A stretch of 64,000 nucleotides of DNA from Paludibacter sp. (lineage in GTDB: Bacteria; Bacteroidota; Bacteroidia; Bacteroidales; Paludibacteraceae): NCBI GenBank assembly GCA_028692715.1, contig JAQUWU010000024.1, positions 1-64,000 of the forward strand, given 5' to 3'. The notes beneath the pieces are model-generated. The model was given only the letters and a program-made list of their open reading frames with translations, did no database searches and was not told where the DNA came from. A program made the position numbers and the translations under genes. Shown one piece after another: positions 54,458 to 63,838 of the stretch; within the stretch, counting starts at the first letter, position 1, and every line of letters begins with the position of its first letter.

Positions 54458-56017
54458 TTAATTAAAAAACAAATACAACCCAACCATTACTACAACTAAT
54501 AATATCCAAGCAACTTTTACTTTTGCATCAATTTTTATTGGTTGATAATCAATCTTTGCAATTGTTTGATTTGATTTTGAATCTATTAACGAATAAACAA
54601 AAACATAAATGCCCAAAATTACAAAAATAATAAACGAAATATATAAGAAATGTAATCCTTTAAATATTAAATTATTGTAATAAAGGATTCCAATGCCTAA
54701 ACTAAAAATTGTGCCTAGAGTCAGAACAGAATTAATGGCTTTGTGGGACGTTTTCTTCCAAAGTACTGCAAAGAGAAAAGCAACCGACATTGGCGGAGCA
54801 ATAAAACCTAAAACTGATTGGAAAATATTGAAAAAACTCAAGCCCTGAATATAGGTAATACCAATGGCCAAAAATATAGATAATAAAGCACCAATCACAA
54901 CAACAATACGTCCAATTAACGTAATTTCTTTGTTGGATGCAGTAGGTTTAAACTGTTTTATGTAAATATCCATTGTAAAGACGGCACTCAAAGAGTTCAA
55001 TGCCGAGCCAACCGTACTAATCAACGCAGCCATCATCACCACGATCACCAGACCAATTAATCCCGGAGGAAAAACGGCTTCCACCAATTTTAAATAAGCA
55101 TCGGTCGAATTACTCAGGCCGGGTAATAATATAAAAGCTAGAATACCCGGAATCATAAACAATGGAATATCAATCACTTTGAGCCAGGCTACGAAGTTTG
55201 CTCCCATTTGTCCATTCTTTAAATCTTTTGTTCCCAAAACCGATTGAACCATCGACTGATCGGTACACCAAAACCAAACACCCATAATTGGATAACCAAT
55301 GAGTATAGCCAGCCATGGAAAATTAGGATCATCGAGTGGTTGAAACATTTTCCAGTAACTCACAGGAGTGGAATTAACAATTTCAGAAATTCCACCGACT
55401 TTTATAACAGCCATTACTACCAATAATATTGAAACTCCAATCAATAATAGCATTTGAAAAACATTGGTATAAGCAATTGCTTTTAACCCTCCGGCAATAA
55501 CAAATGCAGCTGAAATAGCTACTAAAATTACAATACTTGTTGAAAGTGGAATAGCCAGAATTTGCGACATAAATACACCTCCGGAGAATAGTGTAAGACC
55601 CAACCACGAAATCAGAATGGTTATAATGGTGTACCAGGCAAGGTAACGTCGTGTTTTATCGCCAAAGCGTTTTCCCATATATTCGGGCAAAGTCATCACT
55701 TGAGCACCCAGATATCGGGGAGCAAAAACAAAAGCAAGTAAAAGAATAAACGGAAAGGCATACCACGAGAAATTTCCAGCAACAATGCCACTCTCGTAGC
55801 CACTACTAGCATTAGCAATAAGCATCGACGGTCCAACATTCGTTCCCCACATGGTTAACCCAATGGCAAACCAGCCCAAGCTTTTGTTCGCTGTAAAGAG
55901 GTTTTCGCTCTTATTCTTTTTGCTAAAACTTGCCCAATAGGCAATGCCCAGCAAAACAATAACATAAACTACAATTACAACAATATCTAAAGTTGATAAG
56001 TGAATTAATTCTTTCAT
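54458..56017 (-). CDS. Sodium:solute symporter (SGLT-like), second copy
   Basis: A 519-residue SSS-family carrier with about 14 helices. Features: LGIAYWASFSKKNKSENLF in the first loop, GWFAIGLTMWGTNVGPSMLI, APRYLGAQVMTLPEYMGKRFG and AALISTVGSALNSLSAVFTMDIY. The first-helix/GTNVGPS pattern is that of SGLT-type sugar symporters rather than the SSS at 35767. It lies between two UroD-fold genes of the corrinoid module, so it may import the methylated sugar or the glycoside that they demethylate. Substrate unknown. Confidence 0.87.
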   Translation of the reverse strand: MKELIHLSTLDIVVIVVYVIVLLGIAYWASFSKKNKSENLFTANKSLGWFAIGLTMWGTNVGPSMLIANASSGYESGIVAGNFSWYAFPFILLLAFVFAPRYLGAQVMTLPEYMGKRFGDKTRRYLAWYTIITILISWLGLTLFSGGVFMSQILAIPLSTSIVILVAISAAFVIAGGLKAIAYTNVFQMLLLIGVSILLVVMAVIKVGGISEIVNSTPVSYWKMFQPLDDPNFPWLAILIGYPIMGVWFWCTDQSMVQSVLGTKDLKNGQMGANFVAWLKVIDIPLFMIPGILAFILLPGLSNSTDAYLKLVEAVFPPGLIGLVIVVMMAALISTVGSALNSLSAVFTMDIYIKQFKPTASNKEITLIGRIVVVIGALLSIFLAIGITYIQGLSFFNIFQSVLGFIAPPMSVAFLFAVLWKKTSHKAINSVLTLGTIFSLGIGILYYNNLIFKGLHFLYISFIIFVILGIYVFVYSLIDSKSNQTIAKIDYQPIKIDAKVKVAWILLVVVMVGLYLFFN

Positions 56018-56020
56018 AAG

Positions 56021-56073
56021 ACCTCTCCCTAACCCCTAAACCTCACCCCAACCCTCTCCAAGTGGAGAGGGAG
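56021..56073. repeat. Two tandem palindromic repeats upstream of the symporter
   Basis: CTCTCCCTAACCCCTAAAC followed by CCTCACCCCAACCC and TCTCCAAGTGGAGAGG. Placed just upstream of the symporter ATG at 56017. Confidence 0.85.
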
Positions 56074-56216
56074 TAAGAGAGGAGAAAAGACTTGTGATAT
56101 AATTTAAAGTTATTTTTTAATTCCAAGGCATTTTGCTTTAGAATAATTAATTTTTCAAAAAAACGTCCAATGGACAAATAAAGGACGAAGTCCAACTATC
56201 AGCCGAAGCGAAAATA

Positions 56217-57341
56217 TCAACGATACCGTTCAACAATTTTCATCGCCTGCTCAATTTCCTTTTCCGATTTAAAATCTACATTGATATGTAAACCCTGATT
56301 ACCCACATTATCCAGCAAAGGCTCTAATTCATCTAAAGTCACCCAATTGGCCATCACTGATTTGCCGGCAGAAAGTATTTTTTTATATAAATCATACCAT
56401 TGTGCATTTCCACCTTGTGGTTGACCATAACCCGGTGTCCACTGAATGGCATTTAATTTTTCAAGTTCCAATACGGCATCTAAATGACGAATAGCATCCA
56501 CACCATCCAAATGATAAAGCGTGTAATCAATCTCTTCAGTTTGTTCGCGTAAAAATGGCAAACAGAAGGTGCGATAATCATCTTCCGAAATCATGATGGA
56601 TAAATCGACCTGCAACTTCGACACTTTTCCTGGTGCCCATAAAGAAAAATAACAAAACGCCATTTCACCATTTACATTAATAATATCGTAAATTTCGTTG
56701 AAGACTTTGAAATAAACATCATTTACTTTCTGGAGTTGTTCCAATGTGCCATCCGGATCCATTATCAAATCCATCAACACATTATCAGAACCTTTCAGAC
56801 TGGCTAAAACATCTAATCCTTCCACCAAATCGGGACAACCCACCATGTAATTTCCCTGTGCTTTTGATTTGCAGGCATTCAGTAAATCTTTGTGCAACTT
56901 CCACCATTTTCCATTTTCGTCGAAAATAATCTGTCCGTCAAAACCTTCTTTGTCCCGAATCCAAATAGTGTCATCGCGTCCTTCCAGTTCGGCTCCAAGT
57001 AACGAAGCCAGCGAGCCAGGCCCAAGTTGTGTATTGGCAACCGGCAAAATATCTGCCATATACGAATTGTGCGACATGGTATAATGCAGATATTCAGCAC
57101 GCCATTGTGGATCAAACCAAAACTGATTCATATTCTTGTGTGGCGGTGGCGGTAAAATATTTTCGTAAGGAGCACCTTCTTTAAAAAGATGTTCCCACAT
57201 GGTCAGCACTATTCCTTTTCCATTCCACCAATCAGTGTAATGTTTTTTTGTTTCGGAAAAATTTGATTTCCAGTAGCCCCCCAACCCCCTAACGGGTGAG
57301 CTGAAGATACCATCGCCTGATATTTCCTTATCTTTATTCAT
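56217..57341 (-). CDS. UroD-fold protein, third paralogue (no cysteine ligands)
   Basis: A 374-residue TIM-barrel protein related to the UroD/MtaA superfamily. It differs from the other two: DWWNGKGIVLTMWEHLF near the start, then LYHLDGVDAIRHLDAVLE, where the His-x-Cys of zinc enzymes is replaced by His-Leu-Asp, and NAIQWTPGYGQPQGG. It could bind substrate rather than zinc, for example as the sugar-specific demethylase, or could be inactive in methyl transfer. Residues 14-21 (SSPVRGLGG) stem from a palindromic repeat next to the original N-terminus (WKSNFSETKKHY). It precedes the symporter gene and follows the GH31 gene. Confidence 0.72.
   Translation of the reverse strand: MNKDKEISGDGIFSSPVRGLGGYWKSNFSETKKHYTDWWNGKGIVLTMWEHLFKEGAPYENILPPPPHKNMNQFWFDPQWRAEYLHYTMSHNSYMADILPVANTQLGPGSLASLLGAELEGRDDTIWIRDKEGFDGQIIFDENGKWWKLHKDLLNACKSKAQGNYMVGCPDLVEGLDVLASLKGSDNVLMDLIMDPDGTLEQLQKVNDVYFKVFNEIYDIINVNGEMAFCYFSLWAPGKVSKLQVDLSIMISEDDYRTFCLPFLREQTEEIDYTLYHLDGVDAIRHLDAVLELEKLNAIQWTPGYGQPQGGNAQWYDLYKKILSAGKSVMANWVTLDELEPLLDNVGNQGLHINVDFKSEKEIEQAMKIVERYR
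57276..57303. repeat. Palindromic repeat at the start of the third UroD-fold gene
   Basis: CCCCCCAACCCCCTAACGGG, an imperfect copy read in frame as SPVRGLGG. Confidence 0.8.
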
Positions 57342-57385
57342 AATACTATAAACATCTTGTTCTAATTATCAATACTAAATATTAC

Positions 57386-57427
57386 ACCCATATAGGGTTT
57401 ACCTAACTTTAGGTAGGGTTGGGGTCG
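57386..57427. repeat. Compound palindromic repeat in spacer
   Basis: CCCATATAGGGTTT, then the ACCTAACTTTAGGT inner palindrome and AGGGTTGGGG. Same compound type as 27030 and 50630, between the GH31 gene and the third UroD-fold gene. Confidence 0.8.
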
Positions 57428-57429
57428 TC

Positions 57430-59652
57430 TTATTTAAACACTTTTTCTACAACTTTACTCATATCCATATCGTCAGTACAACTCACGTCTTCCATATACA
57501 TCGGGATTTTAGCTCCTTGTTTTACAAAAACCGGAATTTCATCCATTGGAACTTCTACTTTTTTCAACCATCTTTCCCCTTCAAAAACTTCCTTTGTGAA
57601 AAAATGAACCCACATTCCTTCGGGAAGATAAATATCGCGTTTATTTTCGGGATTTATCACAGGAGCTACTAACATATTTTCCCCAAAGAAATACTGATCA
57701 TCTATTTGCCGACAAGTTTTATCGTTGGGGTAATGTAAAATCATGGCACGTAACACGGGCATTCCGGTACGAGTAGTAATTTCGCTTTGTTCCAAGATAT
57801 ATGGAATCAACTGATACCGGAGTTTCCAGTATTTTTTTATTATCCCTGAGATATTAGGAAAATGCCATGGCTCGCGTTTACTGGTTCCGTGATAACGTAA
57901 ATGTGAGGTAAAGACACCAAATTGAGTCCATCGAACATATAAATCATCCGGAATAACCGAATTCATAAAGTTTGGAACTCCATGGAAACCTGGCACATCA
58001 TGACTCCAAAAGCCAAATCCTGAAAGACCGAGTTGCAAGCCACCTTTAAGCGAACCAGCTAAACCGTCCCACGAGCAAGCTGAATCACCACCCCAATGCA
58101 AGGGATAACGTTGACAACCTGCCCAACCTGCACGTGCCCAAATAATTCCGTTGCCGGTAACTTCTTTGGTCACTTCATAAGCTGCTTTTTGATACAATAA
58201 GGGGTAAAGATTGTGTAATTTTTCAGGCGACATATTCCGATATTCGGCACCGAGATGAATATCTTCGCCAAAATCTGTTTTAATACATACAACGCCCATT
58301 TCCAATAAATTGCGAAGTAAATCTTTATACCACTCCGTTGCTTTATCGTAGGTAAAATCGATAGTACCGGCAAAATCCTGCACGCTAAAATTTGACGATC
58401 CGGTAAGGACACGTTCGCTCTTGCTGATATATTCATTTTCGTCGGCTTCTTTGTACTGAATGGCGTTGTACGAAATGTAAGGCAATTGCCACAAACTCAC
58501 CCGATAGCCATTTTTTTTCAGGTTTCCAATAAATTCTTTCGGATTAGGGAAACGTTCTTCATTAAATTTCCATTCGCACAACCAATCGGTTTCGAACCAA
58601 CCGGTATCTATGTGAATCACATCGCAGGGATAATCTTCGGCACGCATGCGGTCACAGATCTCAGTTACTTCCTTAGCCGAAAAATAACTCATGCGACTCA
58701 TCCATGTGCCAAAACTCCAAAGTGGTGGCATGGATGGAAAGCCGGTAAGTTGACGATAACCGAACAGAATTTCTTCGGGAGTATCACCACCTATCAAGAA
58801 AAAATCGACCACCGGTTCTTCTACCATTACCTGAGCCGAACGAGTTGAATGGTCAGCCAATGAAAATTTTGCAAAGGAAGTTGTATGCAAAAACAATCCG
58901 TAATTTTCGGAGGAAAGATAAAATGGAATGCTCTTATACGAACGACTATTATTTACGCCCTGACCGTCGAGATTACGAAGTTGCATGGTTTTTCCCGACA
59001 AATCCATTTTAGTAAATCGTTCACCTGTTCCATAGAAACATTCGTCCGGTGCAGCATGAAGGGAGAAAGTTGCTCGTTGAGGCACTTCGTTTCGTTCCAC
59101 AAAAGCCAATGCGAAAGCATCGTGACGTGCAGGAGAAAACATATCGTACCCCGAAAGGGCAATTTCATTTTTACCATCGGGGTAAAATTCCAACTCAATA
59201 GTTTCAGCAGGTGCAGGAACTAAATCGCTCCACCAATCAATTTCGGGTGATTGGAAACCGATTATTGCCTTTTTATTTCCGTTGCCGTCAAAAACAGTCC
59301 AATTGAGTTCTGTTTTTTTGAAAGACAACGAATTCATCTGTAAACGTGCATCCAATTCCAACATCTCAGAATCCTCCATTATTCCTCCGGCTAATGCCAT
59401 TGAAATACGCAGAATCTTATCGCCGTAGCCTTTTATTCGAAGAACATAGTCTCTCCGTGAAACAGTAGTATCGGGAGTAATTTCGTTAGAATTATTTTGT
59501 TGTTGAAATGGGATAGTAATAAAAATATCACCATTTTTTTCTTCAATATCAGTTGGCGAGCAAGCTCTCCACAATCTGTCGCCTTCGTTCAATTCCGGAC
59601 TAAAATCTAAAAAGTCAAAAAGCTGATAGTTTGTTTGTTTCATACATTCCAA
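57430..59652 (-). CDS. GH31-family alpha-glycosidase (alpha-xylosidase-like)
   Basis: A 740-residue GH31 enzyme with no signal peptide, so probably cytoplasmic and acting on imported oligosaccharides. The barrel starts near PSMPPLWSFGTWMSRMSY; the nucleophile is Asp460 in CIKTDFGEDIH and the acid/base is Asp523 in HWGGDSACSWDGL. The WMSRMSYFSA segment after PPLWSFG and the KTDFGE nucleophile context resemble alpha-xylosidases and 6-deoxy- or methyl-tolerant members more than alpha-glucosidases, but specificity cannot be fixed. The start may be the ATG four codons downstream (59643). Separated from the GH67N-like gene by 37 bases, thus probably one operon. Confidence 0.85.
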   Translation of the reverse strand: MECMKQTNYQLFDFLDFSPELNEGDRLWRACSPTDIEEKNGDIFITIPFQQQNNSNEITPDTTVSRRDYVLRIKGYGDKILRISMALAGGIMEDSEMLELDARLQMNSLSFKKTELNWTVFDGNGNKKAIIGFQSPEIDWWSDLVPAPAETIELEFYPDGKNEIALSGYDMFSPARHDAFALAFVERNEVPQRATFSLHAAPDECFYGTGERFTKMDLSGKTMQLRNLDGQGVNNSRSYKSIPFYLSSENYGLFLHTTSFAKFSLADHSTRSAQVMVEEPVVDFFLIGGDTPEEILFGYRQLTGFPSMPPLWSFGTWMSRMSYFSAKEVTEICDRMRAEDYPCDVIHIDTGWFETDWLCEWKFNEERFPNPKEFIGNLKKNGYRVSLWQLPYISYNAIQYKEADENEYISKSERVLTGSSNFSVQDFAGTIDFTYDKATEWYKDLLRNLLEMGVVCIKTDFGEDIHLGAEYRNMSPEKLHNLYPLLYQKAAYEVTKEVTGNGIIWARAGWAGCQRYPLHWGGDSACSWDGLAGSLKGGLQLGLSGFGFWSHDVPGFHGVPNFMNSVIPDDLYVRWTQFGVFTSHLRYHGTSKREPWHFPNISGIIKKYWKLRYQLIPYILEQSEITTRTGMPVLRAMILHYPNDKTCRQIDDQYFFGENMLVAPVINPENKRDIYLPEGMWVHFFTKEVFEGERWLKKVEVPMDEIPVFVKQGAKIPMYMEDVSCTDDMDMSKVVEKVFK

Positions 59653-59667
59653 CCCCTAATGGGGCTT
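59649..59667. repeat. Palindromic repeat upstream of the GH31 gene
   Basis: CCAACCCCTAATGGGGCT, a short copy at the GH31 start. It is the last copy of the family I see toward the right end of the window. Confidence 0.7.
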
Positions 59668-59689
59668 TTTATAATTAGTTCGTTCAAAT

Positions 59690-62428
59690 TCAATAAAACA
59701 TCCAATCCATCGTTTCTTCATCATCTGTTCCGGCTAATCCGGCATTTCTTGGAATAAGCTCTGAATTTGTAAATCCGAGTATTAAGCAATACCCTCTTGG
59801 CAATAACAATTTACTTTTTCCTGCTTTAAAACTGTAAACATGAACATTGATAGCCGGTAAATCATCAATTTTCATCGCATTTCGTAATTTAGCCTCCACC
59901 TGTCCATATAAATTAGCTGAAGCATCTGTTTCAAGTGCCGGTGCTTTAGCGAAAGTTTTCTGATCATCGCGAAAATACCCAACAAGCAAGTTGACCGGTT
60001 TCGTTGATTCAAATTCTACTTTCGTACCATTATCGTATTGCGATGAAGCGTTTAAAACCCAAGCATCCAACCCAATCAATTCCGGAGCAATTTCCTGTAT
60101 ATCCGATTCAATATCGGAATAAAGCGATACTCCCGGCTCTAATTTTACAGTAGAAATATCCTTATTTAATATTGTCACTTCAGCATTAACAATTGCTTCA
60201 ATTTGAATTGGTTTTTGAATATCCGTATTTTGTTTCGATTTGAGTAATACCAAATTATTCTTAAAATTGACAAATTCTTTTTGGTAATGAACCAACATTT
60301 CTTCCCACGTTTTATTTTTTCCATTATCGCCTCCTATCGGAATACGACGCTGAGAAGTCTGCATACTATTGGCATATAGATAATGATCTTTGGTCAAATC
60401 AACCAGTCTGCTGTAATGTTCCAGACTTTTTTCAAGAAATGGAACAGCTGCATCAAGGTTTTTAATATCTTTTTCCCATTGGTAATCTAGTACCAATTTA
60501 GCGGCTTTTACCTTATTATTAAAGAAATAAGCAAACTCACTATAGCAATGCATGTCATTTCTTAAACGTTCAAATTCCTCATTGTTTCTGGTCACTTTCC
60601 CATCTACAGCATCAATAGCTTCCACCGCTTTATCAGCATGTACAATCACCTGAGCAATAATATCCAAAGGAAGTTCTCCCACATGAGCCTGATGTTTCCA
60701 TTCTTTTTCAACGAATTCAATCAATTTTTCCCCTTCAGGGCCACAACTTTCGTAAAATCCCGGCCAAATTTTATATTTATAAGGATTAACCAATTGACTC
60801 ATAAACATACCCAACAACAATGTTTGTCGATTTCCCTCAGTAATGCCAAATCGACGTAAAAGTTTAGGAGAAATTTCTCCCGATTCATCATAGGCAAGTT
60901 GAATTTTACGCGCATCAGTATCATTAATGCCATAATAATCTCCTAATTGTGTGTTCCAATAAGCAATTTCTTCGTTACGGTCACGATGACAATTCCATGC
61001 ATAGCGAGCCCAGGTTTTGTACCACATCCAGTCACGATCAATTTGTTTTTCGCGCTGTCCGTTAGGTAATTTATCCGCGGTATAAGGATAATCCCAGAAA
61101 GAAGCCTGAGGATAAAGATGTAATGCATTTGCCCCATGAACATTGTGCATAGCCAATACTGATTTGCGAACAAAATCGGGCGAACTCCAACGCCATGGTT
61201 CAAGATTTGCAAGAATATGAACATTGCTTATATGTACACTTCCCAAAGCACTCAACTCCTGATGTGTTTGAGTCCACGGACCACGAGGTTCGTAGGTCGT
61301 CAAACTCTCGCCATTGTATTTATTCATGGTGTAGAGATTTTTGTACAGCAGTTTTGCAGCATCAATATCCATTTTTGCATCTGTGTCGTGAGCACGCAAA
61401 ATAATTGGAGGTTCGTCGGTTCTCCCAAGAGTTTTTAAACCATCCTTAACACCGGGAATAATGGTTTCGGTAAACCATTTCACATCATCTTCGTAAGTAG
61501 CCATAGCCTCTCCCAGTGCCACTAACAACCCTACATTAGGATATTTTCCAACAAAAGCAGCTATGCTTTTACGCGTATAATCACTTATATATGGTATAAT
61601 AGGTCGATTTCGATCCTGTGTTTTAATACCATAATGTTCTGCAAAAGGTTTGGAAACAATAATGTTGTAAAACATTTGAATAACAAAAATTCCACGTTTA
61701 TCAGCTTCTCTAGTCAAGAAGGTATATATCTCTTCATTTTTTTTAAACGTTGCATCGTCCACTTCCACAGCAAAGGGATACTCTTTTAATCGAACCAATG
61801 AAGCAAATGGATGTCCATTCCACAAATAAACTGAATTCATGCGGTTTTCAACAAGCATATCAAGATATTTTATCCATTGTTCTTTATCATAAAACCATGG
61901 GAAAGTTTCGGGCGTATAAGGATATTCGTAAACCGTACGTCCGGGGAGATAAGTTGGTTTTTGGACACCAATAGCAGTGCCACGTAGAACCATTTCAGGA
62001 GCATCTGAAAAAGAAGAGGGCAAATCAAGCGTTTTAGTGTTTTCTAATCTATCGATAATTTCGCGACAGCCATATATTGCACCACTGCCATCAGTACCGC
62101 AAATTAATGTGACATTTTTTTTTGTTGAAATAAAAAAGCCCTCTTTTTTCATTGAATCGGGCAACTGAATCTTCAACTTTTTTAAAACTGATTTTAATTC
62201 TTTGTCATTTTTTTCAAAAACAAAAATCGATTTATTTCTTGAATATTTAATTCTCGAAACTTTTTCTTCAACAGTATAACCTGCTTTATTCAAAGCTTTG
62301 GATAATGATTCGACACCGAACTGAACGCGATTTGATGCTGACTGAGAATTATAGATATAAATAGTTTCGCCAAAGACAAAACCATTAAAAAATAACATTA
62401 AAAATAAAACCAACCGACTAAATTTCAT
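59690..62428 (-). CDS. Exported putative glycosidase with GH67-N-like domain
   Basis: A 912-residue secreted protein with signal peptide (RLVLFLMLFFNGFVFG). The first 130 residues (IYIYNSQSASNRVQFGVESLSKAL and GTDGSGAIYGCREIIDRL) look like the N-terminal alpha/beta domain shared by GH67, GH84, GH20 and GH115. A TIM barrel follows (APEMVLRGTAIGVQKPTYL, MLVENRMNSVYLWNGHPF, LLVALGEAMATYEDDVKWF with a candidate catalytic Glu). The C-terminal 300 residues are helical, then a small beta domain. I know no exact family with characterised activity. With the hexuronate-type carrier right downstream, release of a (methyl)glucuronic acid is an attractive guess. It could also be a hexosaminidase-like enzyme. 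Confidence 0.6.
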   Translation of the reverse strand: MKFSRLVLFLMLFFNGFVFGETIYIYNSQSASNRVQFGVESLSKALNKAGYTVEEKVSRIKYSRNKSIFVFEKNDKELKSVLKKLKIQLPDSMKKEGFFISTKKNVTLICGTDGSGAIYGCREIIDRLENTKTLDLPSSFSDAPEMVLRGTAIGVQKPTYLPGRTVYEYPYTPETFPWFYDKEQWIKYLDMLVENRMNSVYLWNGHPFASLVRLKEYPFAVEVDDATFKKNEEIYTFLTREADKRGIFVIQMFYNIIVSKPFAEHYGIKTQDRNRPIIPYISDYTRKSIAAFVGKYPNVGLLVALGEAMATYEDDVKWFTETIIPGVKDGLKTLGRTDEPPIILRAHDTDAKMDIDAAKLLYKNLYTMNKYNGESLTTYEPRGPWTQTHQELSALGSVHISNVHILANLEPWRWSSPDFVRKSVLAMHNVHGANALHLYPQASFWDYPYTADKLPNGQREKQIDRDWMWYKTWARYAWNCHRDRNEEIAYWNTQLGDYYGINDTDARKIQLAYDESGEISPKLLRRFGITEGNRQTLLLGMFMSQLVNPYKYKIWPGFYESCGPEGEKLIEFVEKEWKHQAHVGELPLDIIAQVIVHADKAVEAIDAVDGKVTRNNEEFERLRNDMHCYSEFAYFFNNKVKAAKLVLDYQWEKDIKNLDAAVPFLEKSLEHYSRLVDLTKDHYLYANSMQTSQRRIPIGGDNGKNKTWEEMLVHYQKEFVNFKNNLVLLKSKQNTDIQKPIQIEAIVNAEVTILNKDISTVKLEPGVSLYSDIESDIQEIAPELIGLDAWVLNASSQYDNGTKVEFESTKPVNLLVGYFRDDQKTFAKAPALETDASANLYGQVEAKLRNAMKIDDLPAINVHVYSFKAGKSKLLLPRGYCLILGFTNSELIPRNAGLAGTDDEETMDWMFY

Positions 62429-62581
62429 ATTTCAAATTCTGACGTTTTTAATCCTTTTAATAATACCACAATGACGTATAAACAGGCATTCTGTACTCAA
62501 ATTAACAATCTTATTCATAAGCTATCATTCTATATAAATACAGTATTTTAAATCACAACGCAAAGTCAGTAATTTCAAAAA

Positions 62582-63838
62582 CTATACAATAACAATCTTT
62601 TTATTATTGGGCACCAATAAATATAATGATAACCAACAAAGTAAATAAGCAACACTGGCAATTCCAAAAACAATATAATAACTGCCGGTAAATTGAAGAA
62701 TCAGCCCAACAGTGCCGGAAAACAGAACGCCTCCAATAGCTCCGGCAAAACCTGCCAATCCGGTTACTGTACCTACGGCATTTTTTGGATAAATATCAGA
62801 GACAATCGTAAAAATATTTGCAGCATAACCCTGATGTGCAAAAGTTGCCATGGAAATAAGCGTAACGGCTACCCAAACATTAGAACTGAATGAAGTTAAG
62901 AAAATAGGCACGACCAACAATGCCATAAAAAAGATCGTTTTCTTACGTGCAGCAACGGTGTTGTTACCACGATTAATTAGAAATGACGACATCCAACCGC
63001 CAAACACTGAGCCACCCATTGAAATAACGTAAATAATGATAAGTGGCAATCCAATGTGAGTCAGGTCGATATTGTAATTTGAATGTAAAAATTTTGGTAA
63101 CCAATAAAGAAAAAACCACCAAATAGGATCGGTTAGAAACCTCGCCAAACAAATCCCCCAGGTTTGTTTATACGAAATGATGGACTTCCAGGGAAGTTTT
63201 TTTGTTTCCGGTTCAATCTCATCCTGTAATATATAATCAAGTTCTGCTTTACTAAGCTTCTTATTTTCTTCCGGTTTTTTATAGGTCAACATCCAAAATA
63301 TCAACCAGATAAAACCTAATGCTCCCGCACTGATAAAAGCCCATTGCCAACCCCATTTCAGGGCAATTATCGGAATAAGTAGCGGTGCTAGTATAGCTCC
63401 AATATTCGATCCGGTATTTAAAACTCCGGTGGCTAATGCACGTTCTTTTTTGGGGAACCATTCGGCCACCGTTTTAATAGCTGCAGGAAAATTAGCCGAA
63501 GCACCTACACCTAATCCGAATCGGGCTGTAGCAAAGGCAGCCACACTACTGAATGCAGCATGAAACATTCCTGCCACACTCAATAAAGTTACAGAAACAA
63601 TAAACCCCAACCGTGTTCCAATTTTGTCGAGCAAAGTACCCATGGAAATAAGACCAATGGCATAAGCCGCTTGAAATGCCATGATTATAAAACCATAATC
63701 AGCTTCCGACCAACCAAATTGAGTTGATAATTGTGGCGCAAGAATACCCAGCACTTGTCGGTCGATATAATTGATAGTGGTTGCAAAGAAAAGCAATACA
63801 ACAATACGCCAACGATAATTCCCGATTTTTACTGACAT
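62582..63838 (-). CDS. Major facilitator carrier, hexuronate (ExuT) type
   Basis: A 418-residue 12-helix MFS carrier of the anion:cation symporter branch that contains ExuT (glucuronate, galacturonate) and sugar-acid importers. Landmarks: INYIDRQVLGILAPQLS in helix 1, LLDKIGTRLGF in loop 2-3, RFGLGVGASANFPAAIK and WFPKKERALATGVLNTGSNIG, WGWQWAFISAGALG. These blocks distinguish it from general sugar porters. It most likely imports a hexuronate into the cytoplasm. Its start overlaps the end of the gene that enters from the right edge of the window by ten bases. Confidence 0.87.
   Translation of the reverse strand: MSVKIGNYRWRIVVLLFFATTINYIDRQVLGILAPQLSTQFGWSEADYGFIIMAFQAAYAIGLISMGTLLDKIGTRLGFIVSVTLLSVAGMFHAAFSSVAAFATARFGLGVGASANFPAAIKTVAEWFPKKERALATGVLNTGSNIGAILAPLLIPIIALKWGWQWAFISAGALGFIWLIFWMLTYKKPEENKKLSKAELDYILQDEIEPETKKLPWKSIISYKQTWGICLARFLTDPIWWFFLYWLPKFLHSNYNIDLTHIGLPLIIIYVISMGGSVFGGWMSSFLINRGNNTVAARKKTIFFMALLVVPIFLTSFSSNVWVAVTLISMATFAHQGYAANIFTIVSDIYPKNAVGTVTGLAGFAGAIGGVLFSGTVGLILQFTGSYYIVFGIASVAYLLCWLSLYLLVPNNKKIVIV

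Noticed and set aside
49610-57341. Heme-pathway uroporphyrinogen decarboxylase (hemE) as identity of the three UroD-fold genes
   Set aside because: The zinc-type His-x-Cys ... Cys motif, the corrinoid protein and activation protein next door, and three divergent paralogues argue for methyltransferases; no other heme gene is near.
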